Source: an uncultured Muribaculaceae bacterium
GTDB taxonomy: Bacteria; Bacteroidota; Bacteroidia; Bacteroidales; Muribaculaceae
DNA: 25,366 nucleotides
Direction of reading: 5' to 3'
Assembly: GCA_910579035.1 (NCBI GenBank)
Contig: CAJTSR010000033.1
Coordinates: 1 to 25,366, forward strand
The notes under the pieces were generated by a model that was not told the origin of the DNA, made no database searches, and saw nothing but the letters and a program-made list of their open reading frames with translations. This document shows positions 1 to 7,152 of the stretch, piece after piece. Position 1 is the stretch's first letter, and each line of letters starts with the position of its first letter. Position numbers and translations under genes: made by a program.

Positions 1-310
1 TATTTTCGTTATGATGGTGAAGGGCGTTTTTCAGAGGTAAGAGATTCCTGTCCGTATATCCATTGCTCATCAAAAATGTGTAAAGACGGTTAATTAAATC
101 GGAATACGCATCATCCGATTTAATATTTCTCGATTCCTCTGCAAACATTTTCAAGCGTCTAACAACACCTTCTTGTCTTGCAATTCTAGGGTTTGGGTTC
201 ATACCAATAAAAGAGAATACCCAAGTAGCATCTGAAGGCCGACCAAAGCCTGTAACGACTACGTGGGTACTCTCAAAGAGTTCGACTCTCGCCGTATATC
301 TTTGTGATAA
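1..310 (-). CDS. Unrecognised partial protein, C-terminus beyond the left edge; N-terminus interrupted
   Basis: The minus-strand frame is open from 310 to the window edge (103 codons) and continues outside it. Its composition looks protein-like, with patches such as VTGFGRPSDATWVF, a first internal Met at 202 (MNPNPRIARQEG) and a helical stretch VVRRLKMFAEES. In the same frame an ATG at 320-322 is followed by only ACC AAG and then TAA (311-313). The likely start codon is therefore cut off from the rest by a stop at codon 4. A consensus promoter lies just upstream at 352-382, which supports a genuine transcription start here. Either this is a pseudogene, or the base call at 311-313 is wrong, or translation starts at Met 202. 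I recognise no family. Confidence 0.4.
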
Positions 311-351
311 TTACTTGGTCATTTTCAGATTAGCGTTACTATTCCTAATTA

Positions 352-382
352 CAAAATTACAAAGAATTTTTGAGGTGGCAAT
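352..382 (-). promoter_or_regulatory. Bacteroidota-type promoter for the partial leftmost gene
   Basis: On the minus strand, TAATTTTG (352-359) matches the Bacteroidota -7 element TAnnTTTG. A TTG at 379-381 lies 19 bases upstream as the -33 element. Transcription would start about 30 bases before the ATG at 320-322. Confidence 0.5.
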
Positions 383-442
383 CATTTATGTTGGAAAACA
401 CAGCAATATTCATTCACGCCACACTGAAGAGATTAGATGAGA

Positions 443-476
443 AACGCCGCCGGGGGCTGCTTCCCTCAGCGGCGTT
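443..476 (-). terminator. Hairpin closing the sigma/anti-sigma/TonB receptor operon
   Basis: Arms AACGCCGC (443-450) and GCGGCGTT (469-476) form a perfect 8-bp GC-rich stem, four bases after the stop codon of the small ORF at 481-720. The U-tract on the minus strand is weak (GTTTCTC), so intrinsic termination is plausible but not certain. Confidence 0.5.
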
Positions 477-480
477 GGGT

Positions 481-720
481 TTAATGTAATTTGGGCCCTT
501 GTCGGCGGCGTTTGGCTTTTTGTTCTACACGATAGCGGTGAAGGGCCTCTTCTATGGTAAGTCCGGGATGGCGGCTCAGCCACAGTTTGAAATCATCGGG
601 TAAGGCACTCCCTTTAGAGAAGCCTTCTAGCGTCTGCGGGGCTCCTTCGGCTGAAACATGGGATAACCAAGTGCCGTAGTTTTGCGACTGGGATGCGGTT
701 TGCCCGGCGATTGTATTCAA
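481..720 (-). CDS. Small unrecognised protein coupled to the TonB receptor, TTG start
   Basis: A 79-codon frame whose only possible start near its 5' end is TTG (718-720), overlapping the TGA of the receptor gene upstream by two bases. The frame has another stop ten bases further up (730-732), so no longer version exists and no ATG is available inside. The C-terminal half looks folded and basic: an aromatic/helical stretch (LWLSRHPGLTIEEALHRYR) followed by a KAKRRR tail. A hairpin follows its stop immediately, so it would be the last cistron of the operon, read by translational coupling. I do not recognise the family. It could also be a remnant of a larger gene or non-coding sequence. Confidence 0.4.
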   Translation of the reverse strand: MNTIAGQTASQSQNYGTWLSHVSAEGAPQTLEGFSKGSALPDDFKLWLSRHPGLTIEEALHRYRVEQKAKRRRQGPKLH

Positions 721-3032
721 AGTCTGCCCTTATCCGTATTTCCTGCGCCACGTCCTTTATAGCGGGAACGTGCGGAATTAAAATTATATCTGACTGTGAT
801 TGACAAATCGCGCGTATCATAAATCTTCTTAGAAGAAGCACTGCTCAGAGCGTCGTATGAAATCATATCCTGTCGCCATGTGTCGAATACATCGTTAAGC
901 TGTAGTTTCACGCTCCACCTATCGTGGGCAAAGGATTTATAAAGCCCCATATTGCATTGCCAATATGGTTTCATATATAAATTGTCACCGTTGCCAGATG
1001 TCCTTGCCGAAAAATCGATATTAACCCAGACGCCCCACGGAAGATTTATGGCGTTGTCGAATCTGAATGTTCCCAAAGGCCGGTTCAGTTTCATTACTTT
1101 ATCCGCATGACTTATCTTGAAATCCTGTGCTTGAACTCCTGCCATTAAAGCAGGATGCCAACAGCCAAAGGATGTGGGCGACCAGTTGATATATGCTCCA
1201 AAAGAATTGAACCGAGGCATATTGACCATCGTCAGCAATGTGGCATCGTCACTTCCCGGATATTCCGAGGTCTGCCACATGAAGTAATTTTTAGTCGAGC
1301 TGTATTCCATCTCTATTACAAGGTTTTTCCATGTGGCTGAAGCGGAGAAATAATCGCGGTATATCGGCTTAAGATCAGGGTTGCCCGATTCATAAGAATA
1401 TCTGTCGATATATTTTACAGCAGAGCTGAGCTGCTCAAAGGCAGGACGTGAAGTTTTTCTCACATATGCCAGCCGAGCATTCACATTGCCGATATGAAAT
1501 GACAACATAACCGACGGAGCAAGATTGTGGTATCTGCAGCTTTGGTCTTCGCTGAGCTGTCCCGACTGCCAGTATTTGGAATCAGTGTGTTCCCAACGTA
1601 ATCCCACACTTGCTGAAACAAGCCCAAAAGTCTGCTCTGCCTCGGCAAATAAAGCCGTGGTGGTTTCGCTGATTTTAATATCGTTGTGGCGGATAAATTC
1701 AGCATTGCCACTATAGACGTCTGTACGGTGAATATTGCTTATCTCTGTCCCGAATCTGAAATCGCCTTTCCATACCGGCAGGGAAGCTATGAGGTTGCCT
1801 GCCAAAAGTCGGTTCTTGACATCATTGACCGTTGTAAAATCACGGTCCGGACTCATCGTCGTAATCTCATTCTCTGCGGTATGCCGGTCATTTATCTGCC
1901 ACAGCGCGTCAAAATTAGCAGACAAACGCAATTTTCCTACTTCTCCGGTATAATATGCGCTGAAAAGTTGTTGGCGGTTATGGCGGTTAATATCGTAAAG
2001 GTTCTCAAGAGTTTCGGAGAATACATGGTCTGTATAGCGATTGGTCAATGATCTTCCGGTAGACGAGGACGGTTTGAAAGAGAAGTCATAGTAGAAACCG
2101 AGATTATGGGATGAAACATTGTAGTTCAGTCCGATTTTACCCTGATAAACAGGATATTTTGCAGCCTCCAATCCTGAACTGTACTGCCGCACAATGCCCG
2201 ATTTGAGATATTGGAATGTTGTATTGGAGAAACGTGGGCGTTCACGATAATTTTCATAATTCAGCATTCCGAAAAGGTCAAAGCCGTTCCTACGCCAATT
2301 GAAATTGACTTGCTCGAAAAGATAAGCGTAATGCTTGTAGCCGACCGTTGTACGGTCATTGAACGATAACCCTTCGCCTGCATGCGCTACCGTTGATATT
2401 TTAATTACAGAGTTGACAGTGGAGGCATAACGCGCCCCCGGATTGGTAATTACATCGACGCTTTTGATATCTGTCGAGGCAAGCTGGTCAAGTTCTGACA
2501 TATCCCTTACCTGCCTGCCGTTTATATATATTATAGGAGTGCCTTTTCCAAGCACCTCGATACTTGAACCTGATTTGGCTACAAAAGGCATCTTGCCAAG
2601 CACTTCGAGGGCTGTGCCGGTCTTGGAGAGATATGTACCTGAAACAGCAACCTGCACACCGCCGCCCTTAAGCTTTGCCATAGGGCGTGAGCCTTTGACT
2701 ATCACCTCGCCAAGCATATACGACGCCGGCGACAGCATAATATCGCCTGAATAAGAAGTCGGATTGTCTATAATCCTGTCCTCAAATCCCATTGCTGAGA
2801 TTCGCAGGAATACCGGGACAACGCTTCCCCGAACGGCAAATTTCCCTTCCGCATCCGTGACGCTGCCATCAATCAATGTGGAGTCCTCAAGGGATTGCAG
2901 CGCTACATTTGCAAACTCCAAAGGATTGCCGGAATTATCCATTACCTTGCCTTCGTAAATCCGCACCTCGGCTAAAAGGGTGTTGAAGGTCAGGCAGAGC
3001 AACAGCCCTGCCATTAATTCCTTTAATGACAT
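717..3032 (-). CDS. TonB-dependent receptor-like outer-membrane barrel, non-SusC type
   Basis: 771 residues. A signal peptide (hydrophobic stretch about 8-21, GLLLCLTFNTLLAE) is followed by a carboxypeptidase-regulatory-like beta-sandwich (about 24-105, with GKVMDNSGNPLEFANVAL), a plug-like region (about 108-215, with a YINGRQV-type motif) and a long beta-barrel rich in alternating aromatic residues. The architecture fits the outer-membrane barrel family often called OMP_b-brl_3. It has neither the extended SusC barrel nor a SusD partner. It lies 29 bases downstream of the anti-sigma-like gene, so expression is probably controlled by the ECF pair. The substrate is unknown. An alternative start at codon 8 (MAGLLL) would give a more typical signal peptide. 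Confidence 0.8.
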   Translation of the reverse strand: MSLKELMAGLLLCLTFNTLLAEVRIYEGKVMDNSGNPLEFANVALQSLEDSTLIDGSVTDAEGKFAVRGSVVPVFLRISAMGFEDRIIDNPTSYSGDIMLSPASYMLGEVIVKGSRPMAKLKGGGVQVAVSGTYLSKTGTALEVLGKMPFVAKSGSSIEVLGKGTPIIYINGRQVRDMSELDQLASTDIKSVDVITNPGARYASTVNSVIKISTVAHAGEGLSFNDRTTVGYKHYAYLFEQVNFNWRRNGFDLFGMLNYENYRERPRFSNTTFQYLKSGIVRQYSSGLEAAKYPVYQGKIGLNYNVSSHNLGFYYDFSFKPSSSTGRSLTNRYTDHVFSETLENLYDINRHNRQQLFSAYYTGEVGKLRLSANFDALWQINDRHTAENEITTMSPDRDFTTVNDVKNRLLAGNLIASLPVWKGDFRFGTEISNIHRTDVYSGNAEFIRHNDIKISETTTALFAEAEQTFGLVSASVGLRWEHTDSKYWQSGQLSEDQSCRYHNLAPSVMLSFHIGNVNARLAYVRKTSRPAFEQLSSAVKYIDRYSYESGNPDLKPIYRDYFSASATWKNLVIEMEYSSTKNYFMWQTSEYPGSDDATLLTMVNMPRFNSFGAYINWSPTSFGCWHPALMAGVQAQDFKISHADKVMKLNRPLGTFRFDNAINLPWGVWVNIDFSARTSGNGDNLYMKPYWQCNMGLYKSFAHDRWSVKLQLNDVFDTWRQDMISYDALSSASSKKIYDTRDLSITVRYNFNSARSRYKGRGAGNTDKGRL

Positions 3033-3061
3033 ATAATTATATTTTTTTGATTATGGTTTCG

Positions 3062-4216
3062 TCAAAGACCGCCTGTAACAATCCACCCACCGGAATAGGT
3101 TTCTTGCAAGGCAATGTTATGGCGATGTATGGAGCCGTTTCTAAGTTCCAGCGTATATGGAATAAAAATCGTGCGGCCCGTGCCGGAGGTAAAGGAACGC
3201 CCTATTGAAATCAGTCTTGAACCACTGAATTTCTCCTTGTACGCGATATCCGAAATTTCCCTCGGCATTACTTTGTCAAGAATTGAACTATCCCAATTGG
3301 CAAAAGCATTCAGAACAATCAATGCCGACTCCTCTGCACTAAGACCTGTCAATCCGACAAGTTGGTTTTCCGTCTCTACATAACGGATACCATCGGCAAG
3401 GCGGCATATATCATCTTTACGCCTCCCATAATTGATGACAGAAATATCAAGCGCCGTAATTTCACGATTTCTTGAAATCACACTCACCGTGGCACTTTTA
3501 AGCCTCTTTGTATCTGCGTCAATCACATACCTGCGAATGTTTTCTGATTCTGAAATAGATGTATTCAGTAAATATGGATTTTCAAAGTTGCCTTGCGGGG
3601 CAGCGTGGACGGTAAGAATTATCTCACTACCCTTTTTATTCACCATATACTCCGCACCATCTCCGCTGGTACAGTTATACAATTCCGTTTCAAGCACTTT
3701 TCCGGGCGTCAACAAAGTGGACATATATCCCAACACCCTTTCATTATCGACGTCCGAAAGATGCATTCCTAATTTGAGCGATGGCAACCATACGTAAATA
3801 TCCGACCCGTTACCTGTTGCAACACGCTCGCCTTTGTCTATTCTCCATTTCAAAAGTGAATCAGAATCGGCGATGTATATGTTGTGTGCGACAAAATCCT
3901 CATTTATGCCGATATATCCGAAATTTTCCACCGGACGTGTCCTGATATCAACTGTCATTTCAATATATTCGGTTTCTCCGAGTGCTTTTATTGCCTCGGC
4001 AAGAACCTCCGTGGCAGACATTCCGGATGGAATTAACACAAATATCAGTATTGCCGCTACCGCGCTCAGCCCTATTCCTCCGAAGGTCCATTCTCGGATA
4101 GCTTGTTTTCTGCCCTTCCGTTCCAATGCACTGTCGACTTTATTACGCAATTCTTCCGAAGCCTTAATGTCACGGCGCGGTTTCAACATTTCTTTTATTT
4201 CTTTGTAATCTTCCAT
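3062..4216 (-). CDS. Single-TM anti-sigma-like protein with large periplasmic domain
   Basis: 384 residues. A short charged cytoplasmic N-terminus (1-45) precedes one membrane helix (about 46-63, IGLSAVAAILIFVLI). The remaining 320 or so residues are predicted periplasmic and rich in beta strands. The gene starts 14 bases after an ECF sigma factor, which is the classic position for its membrane anti-sigma partner. It is not FecR-like: I see no FecR motif, and the periplasmic part instead recalls LolA/RseB-type sensor folds (for example DIYVWLPSLKLGMHL), though that is a guess from style rather than a recognised domain. Inferred role: sense an envelope or receptor signal and release the sigma factor. 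Confidence 0.6.
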   Translation of the reverse strand: MEDYKEIKEMLKPRRDIKASEELRNKVDSALERKGRKQAIREWTFGGIGLSAVAAILIFVLIPSGMSATEVLAEAIKALGETEYIEMTVDIRTRPVENFGYIGINEDFVAHNIYIADSDSLLKWRIDKGERVATGNGSDIYVWLPSLKLGMHLSDVDNERVLGYMSTLLTPGKVLETELYNCTSGDGAEYMVNKKGSEIILTVHAAPQGNFENPYLLNTSISESENIRRYVIDADTKRLKSATVSVISRNREITALDISVINYGRRKDDICRLADGIRYVETENQLVGLTGLSAEESALIVLNAFANWDSSILDKVMPREISDIAYKEKFSGSRLISIGRSFTSGTGRTIFIPYTLELRNGSIHRHNIALQETYSGGWIVTGGL

Positions 4217-4230
4217 GCTATGACATTCTA

Positions 4231-4719
4231 TTATTTAATGAACAGTTTCCTTAATTTTTCCATTCCGGATTTATACCGGGATTTTGCTGTGGACTGAGGA
4301 ATGGAAAGTATGCCGCTGATTTCGACAAATGACAATCCGTCAATTACATTCATTCTTATTATGTCGGCTTCACGCGATGGCAGACTATCCAAGCATGCGT
4401 TTATTCTGTCGGCATCTTCCAGATCAAGAGCTTCATCGTCTGCGCCCTCTACGTCATAATCTTCAATCGACATAAATTCCCGTTTGTTACTCCGCGAATA
4501 GTCTTGACAAAGGTTATGGACAATCCTGAAAAGATAAAGTCTGATGCTCTCCGGCTTGATATTGTCGGTATCTCTCTCAAGAAATTTCAGAACGGCATCA
4601 TACACAAGATCCTCGGCCTCAACATGGTTGCCAAGTCGATAATACGCAAAACGGACAAGATAGTCGAGATTATCCTCGATTATTCTGCTGATAGTTTTGT
4701 GCCGTATCTTCTTAAACAT
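4231..4719 (-). CDS. ECF-type RNA polymerase sigma factor
   Basis: 162 residues, normal for an ECF sigma-70 factor. Region 2 covers about 10-85, with the RFAYYRLGNHVEAEDLVYDA helix and the RLYLFRIVHNLCQDY promoter-melting segment. Region 4 covers about 108-160, with LPSREADIIRMNVIDGLSF and the helix-turn-helix FVEISGILSIPQSTAKSR. It is the first gene of an operon with an anti-sigma-like membrane protein and a TonB-dependent receptor, an arrangement common in Bacteroidota for signal-controlled uptake. I found no convincing housekeeping promoter upstream, so autoregulation is possible. Confidence 0.9.
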   Translation of the reverse strand: MFKKIRHKTISRIIEDNLDYLVRFAYYRLGNHVEAEDLVYDAVLKFLERDTDNIKPESIRLYLFRIVHNLCQDYSRSNKREFMSIEDYDVEGADDEALDLEDADRINACLDSLPSREADIIRMNVIDGLSFVEISGILSIPQSTAKSRYKSGMEKLRKLFIK

Positions 4720-4755
4720 ACTGTGTCTGTATTGATGCTTCTACCTAATAAGACG

Positions 4756-4781
4756 AAATCTCGCCGGAATCGACGAGATTT
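4756..4781. repeat. Inverted repeat upstream of the ECF sigma gene
   Basis: Perfect 8-base arms AAATCTCG (4756-4763) and CGAGATTT (4774-4781) lie 37-62 bases before the sigma-factor start codon. On the minus strand a CGTCTTA sequence, which resembles some ECF -10 elements, follows directly (4749-4755). It could be an operator, an autoregulatory promoter element or an mRNA hairpin. The function is not established. Confidence 0.35.
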
Positions 4782-4850
4782 AAGTGTTAAAAATATAACG
4801 GCCTCCCCCTCATTGAAAAGAGAACGGCTTTCGAATAACGGCATTAAAAC

Positions 4851-4885
4851 CGGGCATCGCTAACGGTTGACGGGAGCGATGTCCG
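4851..4885 (-). terminator. Terminator of the ROK regulator gene
   Basis: Arms CGGGCATCGCT (4851-4861) and AGCGATGTCCG (4875-4885) pair over 11 positions with one mismatch or wobble. On the minus strand the hairpin lies 37 bases after the regulator's stop codon and is followed by GGTTTTAAT. The short T-run makes this a moderate call. Confidence 0.55.
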
Positions 4886-4922
4886 AGATTCTATATATGA
4901 AAGACGAGAGTGCAGACCTGTT

Positions 4923-6125
4923 TCAGGTTCTTTCAAACATTTGCCGCCGAGCTGTCATACAGGCGCCTATAATGCCGGCTTTTTCATGGAGCTTCGAGCA
5001 AATAATCTTACTGTCGCTGTTTACCAGTTTGAGAGAATATTTTTTGACGGCCTGACGAATCGGCTGGATAAGGTACTCCCCTGCCGTCGAGAGCGTTCCG
5101 CCAATTACGACAAGCTCGGGATTAAATATATTTATCATATTGGCAAGATGCTTGCCAAGCTTTTCTCCGATTAGTTCCAATTGGTCAATGCACAGAAAAT
5201 CTTCATTGTTGATAGCATCTACAATGTCATGCAACGATATGGATTCGCCATTTTCAATATTTTGAGAAAGGAGCGATGCTTTACCGTCTTTTATGTTTGC
5301 CACTATTTCCCGGTGCAAAGCCCAACCGGACACCTCTGTTTCAAGGCAGCCTTTTTTACCGCAGTGACAAAGTATTTCGTTGTCAAACGCGCTTATATGG
5401 CCAAACTCACCGGCAAAGCCTGATTTACCTTCGTACAGCAAGCCGTTAATGACCATACCAAGCCCAAGCCCCCAGCCAAGATTTAGATACAGTATATTGC
5501 GTTCCCCATTTACAATAGAGCCCTTCAGGCATTCCCCATATGTCATTGACCTCGTATCGTTCTCTATGCATACCGGCACTCCTATCTTTTCCGATATGAT
5601 GTCTGTAAGCGGTGTTTCGGAGAATATGAACAGACTATAGCTGTAACCCGTAGTCGGATTCACACGACCGCTTATATTCACACACGAGTTGAGAATCTTG
5701 GATTTGTCGATACCACTTCCCTTGATAAAATCCAATGCAATCTGGCATATCTCATTGAGCTGATCCATCGGAGAGCCTTGATCATTATACAGAATACCGA
5801 AATCCTGCCGAACGATTTCTCCATTGAAGTTACATATCCCCACATTTACGTGATTCCTCTTAATATCTATTCCGAGAAAATATCCGGACTGGGGATTCAG
5901 ACCGTATGTGCTTGGCTTACGGCCTGTCTTAGATTCACTTTTGCCGTAATCATTAAGTATACCGTCCTCTACCATCTGATTGACAAGCTTGGTCACAGTT
6001 GGTATACTTAGGTTCAATTCCTTCGCAAGCTCAGGAATTGTCGAGTTAATATTATAGAAAAACGAGGTGATTATTTTCTTTTTGTTACAGCCCCGTTCTG
6101 TATCGGATATAGATGTTAGAGTCAT
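4923..6125 (-). CDS. ROK-family transcriptional regulator, likely of the sialic acid locus
   Basis: 400 residues, the usual length for NagC/Mlc/XylR-type ROK regulators. An N-terminal winged helix-turn-helix (about 16-75; TIPELAKELNLSIPTVTKLV) is fused to a ROK sugar-binding domain (about 80-395). That domain carries the ROK zinc motif (H243 in GEFGHI, then CHCGKKGCLE at 253-262) and the glycine-rich LNLGWGLGLGM segment. The kinase-like END motif at 188-190 is retained, but the DNA-binding domain argues for a regulator. It is divergent from the nan operon across a shared 554-base region, so it probably controls that operon in response to ManNAc, GlcNAc or a phosphorylated derivative, and perhaps itself. 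Confidence 0.85.
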   Translation of the reverse strand: MTLTSISDTERGCNKKKIITSFFYNINSTIPELAKELNLSIPTVTKLVNQMVEDGILNDYGKSESKTGRKPSTYGLNPQSGYFLGIDIKRNHVNVGICNFNGEIVRQDFGILYNDQGSPMDQLNEICQIALDFIKGSGIDKSKILNSCVNISGRVNPTTGYSYSLFIFSETPLTDIISEKIGVPVCIENDTRSMTYGECLKGSIVNGERNILYLNLGWGLGLGMVINGLLYEGKSGFAGEFGHISAFDNEILCHCGKKGCLETEVSGWALHREIVANIKDGKASLLSQNIENGESISLHDIVDAINNEDFLCIDQLELIGEKLGKHLANMINIFNPELVVIGGTLSTAGEYLIQPIRQAVKKYSLKLVNSDSKIICSKLHEKAGIIGACMTARRQMFERT

Positions 6126-6128
6126 AAT

Positions 6129-6147
6129 TTAACTATATGATATGACA
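6129..6147. promoter_or_regulatory. Possible autoregulatory half-site in the ROK leader
   Basis: TTAAC at 6129-6133 followed by TATATGATATG resembles the left half and centre of the palindrome at 6520-6539, with two extra bases. It lies between the predicted transcription start and the ATG of the regulator gene, which would suit autoregulation. The match is loose in AT-rich sequence. Confidence 0.25.
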
Positions 6148-6150
6148 AGG

Positions 6151-6182
6151 CAAAGTTAGTGAATCTTTTTCATAATGCAGAA
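6151..6182 (-). promoter_or_regulatory. Promoter of the ROK regulator gene
   Basis: On the minus strand TAACTTTG (6151-6158) is an exact match to the Bacteroidota -7 consensus TAnnTTTG. Its expected -33 partner is weak (TTTC about 21 bases upstream). The predicted leader is about 20 bases. Confidence 0.55.
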
Positions 6183-6203
6183 ACAAATAATCACATTATT
6201 TAT

Positions 6204-6219
6204 TATTAACTGATTAATA
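6204..6219. promoter_or_regulatory. Minor palindrome near the regulator promoter
   Basis: TATTAA (6204-6209) and TTAATA (6214-6219) flank CTGA. It shares the ATTAAC...TTAAT character of the larger palindrome downstream and lies upstream of the regulator's -7 element. It may be a secondary regulator site or chance in AT-rich DNA. Confidence 0.25.
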
Positions 6220-6519
6220 TCGGCGCTTTTTTGCCATAAATACTCCTGAAAACACAAAAAGCACATTCATAAAGAGTATTCAAAAACAACAGTCATTCTG
6301 CATAGTCCATCACATAGATCCAAAGATATTAATAAATAATTTCATTATACCCACCTCTAAATACCATTCATAGCACAAGCGCAAGACAATATTGCACCGC
6401 AATTCGCAACAACACACCCATAAATAGCCCAATACTATGAAAATACACATTTTAATTACAACATTCCACCTTTTTCATATGATTTCAATCACAACTCCAC
6501 ACAGATGCCACACAATCAG

Positions 6520-6539
6520 ATTAACATATGTATGTTAAT
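6520..6539. promoter_or_regulatory. 20-bp palindrome, candidate ROK operator
   Basis: ATTAACATATGTATGTTAAT has perfect 9-base arms around a TG centre. It lies 87 bases upstream of the -33 element of the nan promoter. Dyad operators of about this size are typical for dimeric winged-helix regulators such as ROK proteins. The distance upstream means it could act by activation, by looping, or together with another site. Confidence 0.5.
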
Positions 6540-6625
6540 TTTAAATACCACAAACCAAAAACAACACCCATAAGCCCTAATTTTACAAAATGCACGCATA
6601 GTTTATAAAATAATTATCTTAAAAC

Positions 6626-6656
6626 TTGCACAATAAAAAATCTATTCGTTAATTTG
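6626..6656 (+). promoter_or_regulatory. Main promoter of the nan operon
   Basis: TTG at 6626-6628 (-33) is followed after 20 bases by TTAATTTG at 6649-6656, seven of eight matches to the Bacteroidota -7 element TAnnTTTG. Transcription would start around 6663, giving a leader of about 15-20 bases before the first ATG at 6680. Confidence 0.65.
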
Positions 6657-6679
6657 CAGCAAATTTAAAAGCAATCCAT

Positions 6680-7126
6680 ATGGAAATCGGAAATTTAAGC
6701 TCAACCACACTGTCAGAAAGACTACATCCGTCTTTCAAATTGCTTTTCGACTTTGTGAAAAACAAGGACTTCAACGAACTACCGTCCGGCAAAGTCGAAA
6801 TCGACGGAGATAATGTCTTCGTGATGAATCTGAACATTCCCGGAGCTGACGAAAACAAACAACCATTGGAAATGCACCGCAAATATATAGATGTGCATAT
6901 ACTCCTTGGAGGTACTGAAAAAATCGGCTGGAAACCCATCAATGAAATTGAACACTATACTCAGGAATACGACGAAAACGGCGACTGCGCCCTCAGCGAT
7001 GATTCTGCCCGTTTCTTTGTGCAACTACATCCGGGCGAATATTGCATAGTTTTCCCTGAAGACGCCCATGCCCCTGCAATAAGCTCCGGACCTATACGCA
7101 AACTCATCGGGAAAGTAAAAATCTAA
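6680..7126 (+). CDS. nanQ: YhcH/YjgK/YiaL family protein, probable sialic acid anomerase (NanQ-like)
   Basis: 148 residues, the full length of the YhcH/YjgK/YiaL (DUF386) cupin-like family. The metal ligands expected for the family are visible as E64, H66 and H73 (EMHRKYIDVH) and H130 (PEDAHAP). E. coli YhcH (NanQ) is known to be a metal-dependent anomerase that supplies the open-chain form of N-acetylneuraminate to the lyase. As first gene of the operon, 26 bases before nanA, this protein very likely does the same in the cytoplasm. Families with this fold also occur next to other sugar operons, so the substrate call rests on the neighbours. Confidence 0.85.
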   Translation: MEIGNLSSTTLSERLHPSFKLLFDFVKNKDFNELPSGKVEIDGDNVFVMNLNIPGADENKQPLEMHRKYIDVHILLGGTEKIGWKPINEIEHYTQEYDENGDCALSDDSARFFVQLHPGEYCIVFPEDAHAPAISSGPIRKLIGKVKI

Positions 7127-7152
7127 AACGTTAACACTTAAATATATTCACA

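Larger units (their letters stand above)
6126..6679. other. Long AT-rich divergent intergenic region
   Basis: 554 bases separate the divergent ROK regulator and the nan operon. I see no credible gene here. It is much more AT-rich than the flanking coding sequence and contains a promoter for each direction, a 20-bp palindrome (6520-6539) and a smaller one (6204-6219). The part from about 6230 to 6510 holds nothing I can name, so the spacing suggests room for an additional regulator such as a catabolite activator. Confidence 0.6.

Noticed and set aside
268..297. GAGTTCGACTC resembling a tRNA T-arm, perhaps an integration remnant
   Set aside because: Only three stem pairs form, and no acceptor, anticodon or D arms are found nearby. 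It also lies inside an open reading frame on the other strand.
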